This document shows, one piece after another, positions 54,529 through 63,932 of a DNA stretch of 64,000 bases. The notes beneath the pieces were generated by a model, which was given only the letters and a program-made list of their open reading frames with translations, was not told the DNA's origin and searched no databases. Numbering within the stretch: the stretch's first letter is position 1; every line of letters starts with the position of its first letter. Origin of the DNA: CALVLD01 sp964467585 (GTDB lineage Bacteria > Bacillota > Clostridia > Christensenellales > CAG-138); NCBI GenBank assembly GCA_964467585.1, contig CAYXRF010000002.1:96380-160379 (forward strand), read 5' to 3'. Position numbers and translations under genes: made by a program.

Positions 54529-54723
54529 GTGAGTGAGATGATGAATGATAAATGGATAGGCATAGAGGAAGCAGCAGAATATTTAGGAATTAAGCCAATT
54601 ACAGTTCGAGATTGGATAAAAAAAGATACAGGCATTCCAGCCCACAAAATCGGTAAGAAGTGGAAGTTTAAGTTTTCTGAATTAGATGCCTGGGTTAAAA
54701 GTGGAAAAAGTGCTATTGAATAG
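54529..54723 (+). CDS. Excisionase-family HTH DNA-binding protein
   Basis: A 64-residue protein that is almost only a MerR/excisionase-type helix-turn-helix (HTH_17): KWIGIEEAAEYLGIKPITVRDWIKKDTGIPAHKIGKKWKFKFSELDAWVKSG. Start set at GTG 54529 with GAGGTG upstream; ATG 54538 or 54541 would also work. Such proteins act as excision factors or as regulators before restriction-modification genes. It is the first island gene and may bind the direct repeats (inference). Confidence 0.85.
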   Translation: MSEMMNDKWIGIEEAAEYLGIKPITVRDWIKKDTGIPAHKIGKKWKFKFSELDAWVKSGKSAIE

Positions 54724-54736
54724 GGGGAACAAGGAT

Positions 54737-56185
54737 ATGGCTGATTTAGGTCAGGTATTTACAAAGGGCAATGTTGCCCAATATATGGTCTCCTTGTTTG
54801 ATTTGGCAAAAGAAGCAAAAATTATGGACCCTTGCTATGGTGCTGGTTCTTTTTTAGATGCCCTTGCGTCGAGTGAATATTCTAATGTTACTGCTTGTGA
54901 AATGGATACAACTCTTTTTGAAGATACAAAAAAGAAGTATACTCAGTATCATTTGATTAACGGAGATTTTCTTAAATATGAGGAAAAAAATGAATATGAT
55001 GGAATAATAATGAATCCACCATATATACGTCAAGAGAAGATAGATGAACTTGAACCGTTTGGAATAACAAAGGAAATACTTCGTTCTAATTCTATTTTTT
55101 CCGGACTTCCAAGTACAGCAAATATGTATATGTATTTTATTATGAAAGCTATCACTTTATTGAAGTCTGGAGGTCAGCTAATTGTTATTTTTCCGAGTAG
55201 TTGGATGAATGCGAGAAGTGGAGTTGATTTCCAGAAGTTGATGCTTTCACAGTGCGGTTTAGAAAGACAGATTCACATTTACGGTGATGTGTTTGAACGA
55301 GAAGCTCTTGTTGAAGTTGTTATACTGAAACTTGTAAAAGGTGTATTTGACAAGAGGACAACAGAAGAATATTTGGAGTCGAAAGATGGTAAATTAGTCG
55401 AGATTTCATTATCGGATAAAAAAGAAATTAGCTTGTTTACGCAGCCTTTTTCTGAATTTGCAACAATAAAAAGAGGGTTGACGACGGGATGCAATGAAAT
55501 GTATATCAATCCGGATTTCCTTTGTGCGGGGGATGAATGTTTTAGACCTATCGTTTCTTCCCCAAAGAGTATTGAGGGATATACTACCGTAAATGCACGT
55601 CTTGACAGATTGTTTTTCCCAAGTGATGACGAAGCACCGGCAGAAGTGTTGGAGTACTTAGAATTTTGGAAAAATAAAATCGTCAAGGAACAAAAGCCAA
55701 AGACTCTGTATATGAAAGTAAATAGTAGTGATAGATGGTATGAATTGCGTGAAATCTGCGGTGAAGGAATCCTTTTTAGTTACTTTGTACGCAATGACAT
55801 GAAGTTCGTTATGAACGAAACTGGAGTTCTTGCGCGTGACAACTTTTATGTTATTAAGCCTAAAGTTGACAAGTGGATATTTTTCGCTTTGCTAAACAGT
55901 TATTACACATATTATCAGTTGGAGATACGTGGTAAAAGATACGGTGCTGGGTTGTTAAAATTACAAAGATACGATGTTGAGGCATTGACTTTTCCTAAGT
56001 ATACAGATATTTCGGCTGACGATAAAGAGGAACTGAAAAGATTAAGTCATGCACTGTTGGAAAAAGCAGATACATCAATCATTGATGAAATTACAACTGT
56101 GGTATCAAAGTACAGCACTGTCGGTCGTGACGAAATAACAAATAGATATTTTGCTGTGAAATCAAATCGATTGGAGGTTAAGTGA
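54737..56185 (+). CDS. N6-adenine DNA methyltransferase (Eco57I/TaqI-like)
   Basis: A 482-residue gamma-type N6-adenine methyltransferase. It opens DLGQVFTKGNVAQYMVSLF, then motif I D31-P-C-Y-G-A-G-S-F and motif IV N93-P-P-Y. The C-terminal ~250 residues (EFATIKRGLTTGCNEMYI ... GVLARDNFYVIKPK ... ) look like a TaqI-type target recognition domain. It methylates adenine in a specific DNA site and probably protects host DNA. Start at 54737 with GGGGGAACAAGG upstream. Codon use is AT-rich. Only 1 bp separates it from the cytosine methyltransferase. Confidence 0.9.
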   Translation: MADLGQVFTKGNVAQYMVSLFDLAKEAKIMDPCYGAGSFLDALASSEYSNVTACEMDTTLFEDTKKKYTQYHLINGDFLKYEEKNEYDGIIMNPPYIRQEKIDELEPFGITKEILRSNSIFSGLPSTANMYMYFIMKAITLLKSGGQLIVIFPSSWMNARSGVDFQKLMLSQCGLERQIHIYGDVFEREALVEVVILKLVKGVFDKRTTEEYLESKDGKLVEISLSDKKEISLFTQPFSEFATIKRGLTTGCNEMYINPDFLCAGDECFRPIVSSPKSIEGYTTVNARLDRLFFPSDDEAPAEVLEYLEFWKNKIVKEQKPKTLYMKVNSSDRWYELREICGEGILFSYFVRNDMKFVMNETGVLARDNFYVIKPKVDKWIFFALLNSYYTYYQLEIRGKRYGAGLLKLQRYDVEALTFPKYTDISADDKEELKRLSHALLEKADTSIIDEITTVVSKYSTVGRDEITNRYFAVKSNRLEVK

Positions 56186-56186
56186 A

Positions 56187-57278
56187 ATGGGAATAAATGT
56201 AGTTAGCCTGTTCTCGGGTGGCGGTGGTCTGGACTTGGGATTTGTAGCCGAGGGTTATAATGTTATATGGGCAATTGATAACAATAAAAATGCTACGGAA
56301 ACTTATAAGGTCAACATCGGTGACCATATTATATGTGCGGATATTAATCAAATTGATATTAGCAAAATTCCTCATGCAGATGTAGTCATTGGCGGACCAC
56401 CCTGTCAATCGTTTTCGTTAGCCGGAAACAGAAATGTAGAAGATGAACGTGGACAGCTTGTTTGGAAGTATATTCATATCATTGAGCAAGTGAAGCCTAA
56501 AGCGTTTGTTTTTGAGAATGTTACAGGATTGCTATCCGCAAAGAATTCTCAAGGCGAAAAAATAATAGAGTTATTAAAAATCGCCTTTAGAGAAATCGGG
56601 TATACCATTGAACAGCAGGTGATGAACGCTGCTGACTATGGTATTCCACAACGTCGCAAAAGAGTAATTATTGTGGGCTTGAAAGACAATAAATTCAAAT
56701 TTCCACAGCCAACACACTCTGAAGATGGGGGATTTTTAAAGCGTTATGTAAGTGTAGAAGAGGCACTTGGTGATTTGCCGCAAGCTATTTCAGACGAAAA
56801 CGGCGTGGTGAAATACAGTACTCCTGCACAAAATGAGTATCAGGAATATATAAGAAGAGATGTGGAAATCACGGAACATTTCATTCCTAAAATGAGTGAA
56901 TTGGACGAATATATAGTGAGTCATGTTAAGCCTGGCGGAAATTATATGGATATACCTGCAGATGTTAATTCAAGTAGGATTAAAAGGTTACAAAAAGATG
57001 GTGGGCACACCACTTGTTACGGAAGACTATCTCCTGAGAAGCCTTCGTATACAATAAACACCTATTTTAATCGTCCGAATGTGGGATGCAATATTCATTA
57101 TAAGGCAAATAGATTAATTACGGTAAGAGAAGCACTGAGACTACAATCTTTCCCGGATGACTACAAGATTGTTTCAAGTAGTAAACAAGGAAGGAATCTT
57201 ATTGTTGGTAATGCAGTACCACCGATGCTTGCAGGCATAATTGCACGTGAGCTAAGAAAATACTTAGAGGAGGAGTAG
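56187..57278 (+). CDS. DNA (cytosine-5-)-methyltransferase
   Basis: A 363-residue C5-cytosine methyltransferase with all key motifs: I VVSLFSGGGGLDLGF, IV GGPPCQSFSLAG (nucleophile C73), VI FENV, VIII QRRKRVIIVG, a variable target-recognition region (about 185-290), and X VGNAVPPMLAGIIAREL. Complete and likely active. It follows the adenine methyltransferase by 1 bp, so the cluster would mark two different sites. Confidence 0.95.
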   Translation: MGINVVSLFSGGGGLDLGFVAEGYNVIWAIDNNKNATETYKVNIGDHIICADINQIDISKIPHADVVIGGPPCQSFSLAGNRNVEDERGQLVWKYIHIIEQVKPKAFVFENVTGLLSAKNSQGEKIIELLKIAFREIGYTIEQQVMNAADYGIPQRRKRVIIVGLKDNKFKFPQPTHSEDGGFLKRYVSVEEALGDLPQAISDENGVVKYSTPAQNEYQEYIRRDVEITEHFIPKMSELDEYIVSHVKPGGNYMDIPADVNSSRIKRLQKDGGHTTCYGRLSPEKPSYTINTYFNRPNVGCNIHYKANRLITVREALRLQSFPDDYKIVSSSKQGRNLIVGNAVPPMLAGIIARELRKYLEEE

Positions 57279-57282
57279 GCAT

Positions 57283-59829
57283 ATGTGGATATCATATTCA
57301 GATTCAGAAGTTAATCGTTTTCATCCTATATGTGAACGTGCATTAAATTATGCACTGCGAATTATAGGAAAAGAAACGCAGTATAGAGTGTTGCACCATC
57401 AGTATACAGGTGCACTTGAGATGGACTATGTTGTTCAGAATACGGTCACAGGTAAATACTTGTGTGTTGTTGAGGTGAAAAGAACTCCGGCTGATGTGCA
57501 TAGTGCAAGATATCAATTTCAGGCAATGTCTTATGTACAGATGAATGCTGACCAGTCAGAAAAGCCGTTTTATATTTTGACTAATTTGGAATATGCGTTT
57601 TCGTTCAGATATGATGCCAACAGACCTCGTGTGTTTCAGCAGATGCTTGAGCCGGGTCTCTCACACATAGGACGATTTGACGTAGACGAAGAAGATGAGT
57701 TTGTAGAAAAACTTGCAAGATATTTTAGTGAGCGCCTTTCTGATTATACGAACAATACCTATGAGTATTTGGTTACACTTGAAGAGTTTGCTACTCATAT
57801 GGAGCAAATAAAAGAGGAACCTAAGAGGTGGAAAACGCACCTGGCAGTTCTTCTTTATGAGTACATAAGAGGGGCATTTACATTCATCAACAGAAATGAG
57901 TTAAGGGATATTAGACTTTTTAGGAATGATGTGTCAAGAATCTGTGATGAGGCTGCACGTGTGAATTTTAAGGATATTTTCAACTATTCCGAAGAATCCT
58001 TTGAACGCACCGTGAATATCCCTAATGACACATTGGTTGATTTATATGATTTTGGAAATCAGAATGTTAACGGTGATTCTGTTGCAGGTATTCTTCATTC
58101 TATCGTGTCAGCCGGACATGAACATGATGGAGAAGTTCCGACAGATCTGGAATTGGCGAGAATTGTGGCCGAATTAGCAAAATATAGCAGTGGTGAATTA
58201 TCAGACAGAGATTTAGTATGCGACCCCGCAGCAGGAAGCGGAAATCTTATAAGTGCTGCAATCCCTACCTATAATTTGGCTCCAACACAGATTGTTGTTA
58301 ATGATGTAAACAGCAAGCTACTTGAGTTGCTATCTTTGAGAATTGGTCTGAATTATGCAAACACCATAAGTCTGCAAAATTCTCCAGCCATTTATAATCG
58401 TAATATTTCGGATGTGGAACCTTTGTTTTTTAACGATGTTAAGGTGGTAGTAATGAATCCACCTTTCTCTGCCGGAATAAATTGTGTTGCTCGAAAGCAA
58501 CCGTTGTACAGAAGTATTAGAAGGTTAACTGGAAACGAGCCAAGAACCAATAATGGACAGATGCCTTTGGAAGCGGTATTTCTTGAGTTGCTTATTGAAC
58601 TTGTCCAACCTGGAACAACAATTTCCTGTGTTTTTCCGAAGACACATTTAATGGGGCGCGGTCCAGAAGCCAAGGCTATAAGGCGGTTATTACTTAATCA
58701 GTTTGGTCTACATTTGGTTTTTACATATCCAGGAGACGAAATATTTGATGATGTAACAAAGGATACGTGCATCCTTGTTGGTAAGGCTAAGACATCTACT
58801 GAATATGTGAAAGTTGTATCCAGCTACGATAAAATTCCTAATATCGATATTCATAGATTTACACAGACTTTGCCAAATGATGCTGCAGATGATTTTTTAC
58901 CGATGATGCCTGGAGTGGTGGCAAAGAAAGTTTCTGTACAGGAGCTTATGGATGAGGTGGAAGATGGTTGGAGAATGCTCAACAGCGAAATGGTTGATGC
59001 AATCACTTTTGTTAAAGAGATTTTCCAAAGTTCTGAACAATTTGATGAATTGGTAGAACTGGATTACCCTGCAAAGAGAGGGCAGGCTGGGAACAATGGT
59101 GGTAGTGATATCATGTTCTTTGATTCAAGAGCTGACCTGTATGAGCAGTTTAGTGATGCTGATATTGTTCTTTCTGCTGGTATGCGTAATGCTAAATTGG
59201 ATAGTTTTGATATTGGGTCTGGAGATAGTGATTTTTTAGATGTTTCGGATAATTCCGAAGATATTGTAGATGCCATTATTGATGCATATACTGCCCTTCC
59301 AGACAGAGAAGGCAGGCAACAGCGTAGGAGAAAAACCAATCAGGAGTGGAAGAAAATCTTAAATAAAGAAAGTCGAGGTAGATTTCCTGCAAATTCTGTA
59401 TTGATTCCGAGAGCAATTCGCACAACAGGAAGGAGTTATTTATCTCGCAACCCTGTTTTTGTTTCTACTAATTTTGTTGTTTATTCATTGCCGTCTTTGG
59501 AAATAGCAATCTTGATGTCTACATGGATGAGTACTATTTTTTATCAGTTGATATGCGAAGTTTCCTCTAAAGACCAAGAAGGCATGAGAAAAATGGAAGT
59601 TTCCGACATTGAGAAGACGTATGTTCCTAAGTTTGATGACATAAGCAGAGAAACTATTGATGCTCTGTCTGCAGAGTGTAATGCAATTGAATTTTTAAAC
59701 CTCGGAAGACCTGAAATTAGAGAAGTCGACAGAATTTGGGCAAGAGAATTGTTTGGCAATAATGCTGATGACTTGCTAAACAAGGCGCAAAGGATGTTGG
59801 AGTATCTCGCTAACAGAAGAAATCCATAA
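57283..59829 (+). CDS. Fused PD-(D/E)XK nuclease and HsdM-type N6 DNA methyltransferase
   Basis: An 848-residue protein. The first ~160 residues resemble a type I restriction subunit nuclease: ALEMDYVV (D48) then LCVVEVKR (E64, K66), a D...ExK site. The middle is an HsdM-type methyltransferase with motif I D314-PAAGSGNL and motif IV N392-PPF. The C-terminal part (about 600-848) may hold the recognition domain; it includes RKTNQEWKKILNKESRGRFPANSVLIPRAIRTTGRSYLSRNPVFVSTNFVVYSLP. Nuclease plus methylase in one chain is the type IIG plan. GAGGAGGAG precedes the ATG; gap to dcm 4 bp. Confidence 0.85.
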   Translation: MWISYSDSEVNRFHPICERALNYALRIIGKETQYRVLHHQYTGALEMDYVVQNTVTGKYLCVVEVKRTPADVHSARYQFQAMSYVQMNADQSEKPFYILTNLEYAFSFRYDANRPRVFQQMLEPGLSHIGRFDVDEEDEFVEKLARYFSERLSDYTNNTYEYLVTLEEFATHMEQIKEEPKRWKTHLAVLLYEYIRGAFTFINRNELRDIRLFRNDVSRICDEAARVNFKDIFNYSEESFERTVNIPNDTLVDLYDFGNQNVNGDSVAGILHSIVSAGHEHDGEVPTDLELARIVAELAKYSSGELSDRDLVCDPAAGSGNLISAAIPTYNLAPTQIVVNDVNSKLLELLSLRIGLNYANTISLQNSPAIYNRNISDVEPLFFNDVKVVVMNPPFSAGINCVARKQPLYRSIRRLTGNEPRTNNGQMPLEAVFLELLIELVQPGTTISCVFPKTHLMGRGPEAKAIRRLLLNQFGLHLVFTYPGDEIFDDVTKDTCILVGKAKTSTEYVKVVSSYDKIPNIDIHRFTQTLPNDAADDFLPMMPGVVAKKVSVQELMDEVEDGWRMLNSEMVDAITFVKEIFQSSEQFDELVELDYPAKRGQAGNNGGSDIMFFDSRADLYEQFSDADIVLSAGMRNAKLDSFDIGSGDSDFLDVSDNSEDIVDAIIDAYTALPDREGRQQRRRKTNQEWKKILNKESRGRFPANSVLIPRAIRTTGRSYLSRNPVFVSTNFVVYSLPSLEIAILMSTWMSTIFYQLICEVSSKDQEGMRKMEVSDIEKTYVPKFDDISRETIDALSAECNAIEFLNLGRPEIREVDRIWARELFGNNADDLLNKAQRMLEYLANRRNP

Positions 59830-59848
59830 TAACAAGGGAGGGTTGTCT

Positions 59849-61735
59849 ATGGCAGCAGCACATCGTTCATTTGCTGAATATGTAAAGAAGAAATTTGATA
59901 ATAATTTCTGGGCGGCTGCCGAAAGCTACCTGGAGGCAAACCTTGATTCCTTGGGTATCGAGTTAAAGAGAATCCATCGTGCCGGAGAGACAGAGATTTC
60001 AGATGTCAAGGTAGAGCACGTGTGGGTTGAAGACAAACCGGGCATGGAGGTGCATTTCGATGTGGCCATTTCCATTTGGTTTGAAACACATGAGGGAGAT
60101 TACCATTACGACGATTACGATGAAAATATCGTGTGGATGATGGCTCATTGCCGTGGTAATCTGGATAAGAACCTGGATGATTTTGAAATCCTGCGAGTCT
60201 CAAAATACAATGGTAAAAGCCGTGTGAAAGACCCGATGGATGATTCCTTAGTTCCTGTTATGAACAAGAATGAACTGGATGAAATCGCAGAGCAATTCCT
60301 TCGGACACATTATAAAAAGGCTCTTTTGGAGCCGACTTGGATTGACCCAATTGAACTCGCCAAGGGTATGGGACTAACTGTTCGATATGAGCATATAACC
60401 AAAGACGGCTCAGTTTTTGGTAGAAGTTATTTCTGTGATTGCCAGGCTGATTTATATAATCCACAGACCGATGAAATGTATCAGGAACTTATCCCAGCAG
60501 GAACAGTCCTTGTTGATAAGAAGACGGCATTTTTATCGGTATTAGGAAGTGTTCACAATACAATCGTTCATGAGTGTGTCCATTGGGATAAACATAAAAA
60601 AGCCTTTGCTCTTGTAAGGTTGTATGATAACAGCCTCTCAAATATCGGTTGCAAGGTAGTTGGGGGAATTGCCGGAAACCACCGTGATTCGGTTGATTGG
60701 ATGGAGTGGCAAGCAAATGCATTGGCTCCACGTATCCAGATGCCGATTTCGATGTTTAAGAAGAAGGTTGAACAGCTTATCAGTAAGTATCGTAGAGAAA
60801 TGAAACTCTATGATATGATTGATATTATTGAACCTATTATAGATGAGTTGGTTATGACTTTCGGAGTGTCAAGGCTTGCAGCAAAAATTCGTATGTTGGA
60901 TGCAGGATATGAGGAGGCAGCCGGAGCGTTTATTTATGTGGATAACCATTATGTAAAGCCACATAAGGCACCGAAGGGTTATCTTGCAAAAAATCAGACT
61001 TTTTCTATTTCTGCAAGAGACGCCATTGTTGAATCTAAATTCAATCCGGAATTAGCAGCAGCCCTGGCAGATAACGAATATGTTTTTGTCGATTCTCATT
61101 TTGTACTTAATACTCCTCTTTATTTGGAAACAGATGAATGTGGGGATTTGGCACTCACCCATTATGCAAGAAATCATATGGATGAATGCTGTTTGGTATT
61201 TGAACTTAAAATCAAGACATCTGTCACAGAACATTACCATACCGAATGTTTCCTTAATAGAGACAAATCATCTGATATTACCTTTGAGGCACATTATTCT
61301 GAAAAGAATAATGGTGCAAAAAATCAGGTGCAGATGATAAAGGATTATAATGCCGATGTGCTTTCAATCGCAAAAAAGCTTCCTATGAATTTTTCGGGTT
61401 CATTGGATGCTCTTATAGGATGGGCAGAAATGACAGAAGAAGAATTGGCTGAAGCAGCAGATATGAGCGAGAAAACAATTCAGCGTTTAAGAAATACGGA
61501 GCCGGATAATGTTACCATTGAAACAGTAATGCAGTTGTGCATTGGTATGAAATTGCCACCTGTTTTAAGTACGTGTCTATTGAAGGCATCCGGCAAAAGC
61601 TTTATGATGACAGAACAGCATATCATGTACCAATTTTTACTAAATTCCTGTTACCATATGTCGATTTTCGATTGCAATGAAATGCTAACGGCTCAAGGAT
61701 TGAAACCATTAGGAAGGCAGAATAGGGTTTTATAA
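59849..61735 (+). CDS. Large ImmA/IrrE-type metallopeptidase with C-terminal HTH
   Basis: A 628-residue protein. Residues ~130-340 match an ImmA/IrrE-like zinc peptidase: IDPIELAKGMGLTVRYEH..., then VHNTIVHECVHWDKHKKAFA (H241-E-C-V-H245) and MEWQANALAPRIQMP. A C-terminal helix-turn-helix is visible (EMTEEELAEAADMSEKTIQRLRNTEPDNVTIETVMQLCIGMKLPP). The N-terminal ~120 residues are alpha/beta and unknown. Related proteins cut phage or ICE repressors and switch on stress genes. Start ATG 59849 after GGGAGG. It sits inside the methyltransferase operon, so it may be the system's sensor or regulator (inference). Confidence 0.82.
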   Translation: MAAAHRSFAEYVKKKFDNNFWAAAESYLEANLDSLGIELKRIHRAGETEISDVKVEHVWVEDKPGMEVHFDVAISIWFETHEGDYHYDDYDENIVWMMAHCRGNLDKNLDDFEILRVSKYNGKSRVKDPMDDSLVPVMNKNELDEIAEQFLRTHYKKALLEPTWIDPIELAKGMGLTVRYEHITKDGSVFGRSYFCDCQADLYNPQTDEMYQELIPAGTVLVDKKTAFLSVLGSVHNTIVHECVHWDKHKKAFALVRLYDNSLSNIGCKVVGGIAGNHRDSVDWMEWQANALAPRIQMPISMFKKKVEQLISKYRREMKLYDMIDIIEPIIDELVMTFGVSRLAAKIRMLDAGYEEAAGAFIYVDNHYVKPHKAPKGYLAKNQTFSISARDAIVESKFNPELAAALADNEYVFVDSHFVLNTPLYLETDECGDLALTHYARNHMDECCLVFELKIKTSVTEHYHTECFLNRDKSSDITFEAHYSEKNNGAKNQVQMIKDYNADVLSIAKKLPMNFSGSLDALIGWAEMTEEELAEAADMSEKTIQRLRNTEPDNVTIETVMQLCIGMKLPPVLSTCLLKASGKSFMMTEQHIMYQFLLNSCYHMSIFDCNEMLTAQGLKPLGRQNRVL

Positions 61736-61759
61736 ACTTTTTCAAAAAAATTTTCTTGT

Positions 61760-61790
61760 AGCCGGACATCCCATGTCCGGCTGCGTTTTT
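61760..61790 (+). terminator. Perfect hairpin between the metallopeptidase and the unknown gene
   Basis: AGCCGGACAT (61760-61769) and ATGTCCGGCT (61773-61782) form a 10-bp perfect stem with a 3-nt loop, followed by GCGTTTTTA. Intrinsic terminator or attenuator. A near-copy occurs at 63690-63708. Confidence 0.8.
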
Positions 61791-61805
61791 ATAGTGAGGT
61801 GTGAA

Positions 61806-63572
61806 ATGGGAAAGTTTGATGTAGATAAAAAATATGTTGAAGGTTGTTCTGTTTCATGGCACTCTTTGTACATGGATTTGGTGGATGAGTTTGAAAACTC
61901 ACATCCAGGCAAATTCATCGATGAGGATACAATTAGGGATAAGTTTACTAACAAGGATGGATCGGGACTGGTGGATAAGTTGAAATCCGTATTGGATTTT
62001 GACATAGACGGTATTGCAGGCGCAGATGCAACAGAACGATTCGATATGTTCAAAATTCTAAAACTGTTGTTTTATATTGAAAAGTACGGAGACCCAAAGA
62101 CAAAGGTTGTTTCTGATAATTACAGAGTTCAAATTACGGATATTTTGGCAAAACCCCGACTTGCAAATGTACCAAGTGAGTATACTCCGCACAGCATATA
62201 TGGGGAATATTTTGAACAATTGTATTCGGACATTAAAAAGATGGTAAATGGTGCAGAGGAACGAGAGCGTCGACTACAGCAGATAAATGAATATTGGGAG
62301 TATATTACAGACAAGGTTTTTGATTATGTTATTAATGATAGGGCTATAGAGCAACCAGAAGAGGCCCTTAAGGAATTGGAGAGAATAAATCGGTTTTTGA
62401 AGGAAAAGGTGTTGGATAAACTTAAAAACCACGATGTTATCCATTTATCTAAACCTGAAAAGGTTATGCCCGCCTTCTTTAACCTGTTGGCGTGCCATAG
62501 GTTATTATGCAATGAATATGATAGAATCCGCATTAACTATGAAATAGGTCTTACGGCTTCTCCAGAAAGCGAGTATGTTGAACTATTCAAAAAATATGAA
62601 AAGTGCGAAGCAAAATGGGAGTTTTTATCTTTAATCAAAGAGCGTTTGCGTGATAAGAATGATGACCTGGGTGCGGAACTGGCATTGTATTTGATATCCT
62701 ACGGTAAAAATATTGAAGATGAGGATATAAAACATTACTTGTATGCTATAGACAAATCGAAAGTTGTAGCATCGTGGATAGAAAAATATAAAGATGCTGA
62801 TTTTAGTAATGGTATTTCTTTGGATATGCTTGTGATAATTATACAGGAAATCATTGATAACAAAAAGAACGGCGATAAAATCTCTAACGATTATTATGGT
62901 TATAATAATAAGTACCGTTCATTGATGACAGCACTAAAGAAACCTAAAGATGCTGAAGCTGTTGTGTTGCAAGCGTGGATAAAAAAATTAGAAAATCGTA
63001 CCGCCATCAATTACGGGTCCTATGATTTAATTCAAAAAAAGCGAGAGATTGAGACTACAATATACGAGATAAAGAGCATCATATATTCATATAGGAATCT
63101 GGATGACTTAGAATTTATTAATTCGGCCATATGTCATTTTGTTGCTCGTGCAATAACGAGCAGGGCTTTGGCAATGAACATAGGATGTCACTTTTCCGAA
63201 AAAGTAATTCATAATCTAAACGGTAAATTAAAAAACACCATGAAATTTCATATGTGGCCAGAAGGTATTAATGTTCTGGATATGTTCCGAGAATTTCTCG
63301 TAGACAGAAGAAATATTGAAGATTGTGTTGCAGAAGAAGTTGCAAGGCAAATTAATGAATTTTATGAAGATGATAATTTTGTTGGTAGAGATATGAGGGT
63401 TGATTTTGAAGTGGATGTTAGTGAAAAATATTGCAGGGATTTTCTGTTAATATATTACGTTGACAAAAGCACTGATACACTGACCTATAAACAGTTCTAT
63501 GAGGTTTGCTCAGATGCAGATGCCGAAAGAATGAAATCTTTGGGATTGGAGCAATTTGTTAAAACTGAATAA
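61806..63572 (+). CDS. Unrecognised 588-residue island protein
   Basis: A soluble, mostly helical protein, acidic in the N-terminal part, rich in Lys, Glu, Asp, Ile and Tyr. It starts MGKFDVDKKYVEGCSVSWHSLYMDLVDEFENSHPG. No Walker motif, HTH, nuclease or methylase motif was seen. It ends with a domain containing many Asp and Glu (DFEVDVSEKYCRDFLLIYYVDKSTDTLTYKQFYEVCSDADAERM). GAGGTGTGAA precedes the ATG. It lies behind the hairpin at 61760, within the island operon; a role as effector, adaptor or structural part of the methyltransferase system is possible but not shown. Confidence 0.75.
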   Translation: MGKFDVDKKYVEGCSVSWHSLYMDLVDEFENSHPGKFIDEDTIRDKFTNKDGSGLVDKLKSVLDFDIDGIAGADATERFDMFKILKLLFYIEKYGDPKTKVVSDNYRVQITDILAKPRLANVPSEYTPHSIYGEYFEQLYSDIKKMVNGAEERERRLQQINEYWEYITDKVFDYVINDRAIEQPEEALKELERINRFLKEKVLDKLKNHDVIHLSKPEKVMPAFFNLLACHRLLCNEYDRIRINYEIGLTASPESEYVELFKKYEKCEAKWEFLSLIKERLRDKNDDLGAELALYLISYGKNIEDEDIKHYLYAIDKSKVVASWIEKYKDADFSNGISLDMLVIIIQEIIDNKKNGDKISNDYYGYNNKYRSLMTALKKPKDAEAVVLQAWIKKLENRTAINYGSYDLIQKKREIETTIYEIKSIIYSYRNLDDLEFINSAICHFVARAITSRALAMNIGCHFSEKVIHNLNGKLKNTMKFHMWPEGINVLDMFREFLVDRRNIEDCVAEEVARQINEFYEDDNFVGRDMRVDFEVDVSEKYCRDFLLIYYVDKSTDTLTYKQFYEVCSDADAERMKSLGLEQFVKTE

Positions 63573-63625
63573 ATTTTTTAAGACGGGTTACTCAATGCGA
63601 GGGTAAGCCGGTATCAACTAAAATT

Positions 63626-63672
63626 GAGTCATGAATGACAGAGAAATCTGTTGTTTGTGGCTCTTTTTTTTA
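63626..63672 (+). terminator. Strong terminator after the island operon
   Basis: A 17-bp fully paired stem (63626-63642 with 63647-63663, several G:T pairs), GAAA loop, then eight T's (63664-63671). Confidence 0.9.
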
Positions 63673-63689
63673 TTGCAGCAAAGTTGAAA

Positions 63690-63708
63690 GCCGGACATCC
63701 CATGTCCG
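63690..63708 (+). repeat. Second copy of the GCCGGACAT hairpin
   Basis: GCCGGACATCCCATGTCCG matches 61761-61779 exactly over 19 nt. Here the stem is 7 bp (CGGACAT / ATGTCCG) and no T-run follows, so it is not a terminator. The two copies flank the 588-residue gene. Confidence 0.75.
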
Positions 63709-63851
63709 AGTGTTTTAGGTTTGTTTCATATAAAATTAAAGCACGAACAGCGGATGTTGTTCAAATAAAAAATATTCCAATGCCCGAAGTGGTCGACCTT
63801 AAGGCGGCGGGATACATCAAGAGTCAAATTCACGGTATAGCCGTGGACTGA
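63702..63851 (+). CDS. Possible small protein, uncertain
   Basis: A 49-codon frame (MSECFRFVSYKIKARTADVVQIKNIPMPEVVDLKAAGYIKSQIHGIAVD) beginning inside the repeat hairpin. The composition is protein-like, but there is no clear ribosome binding site. It lies between two terminators, so it may be a chance frame or a remnant of a longer gene. Confidence 0.3.
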   Translation: MSECFRFVSYKIKARTADVVQIKNIPMPEVVDLKAAGYIKSQIHGIAVD

Positions 63852-63897
63852 CCAAAGATGTACCCACCGTGCTTTGCTATGCCCATTTTCGGTATCA

Positions 63898-63930
63898 GAG
63901 TCGGTGTGTACCATCACATCGGCTCTTTTT
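63898..63930 (+). terminator. Second terminator-like hairpin in the island leader
   Basis: GAGTCGGTGTG (63898-63908) pairs along 11 positions with CACATCGGCTC (63915-63925) with a 6-nt loop, then TTTTT (63926-63930). Confidence 0.8.
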
Positions 63931-63932
63931 GT

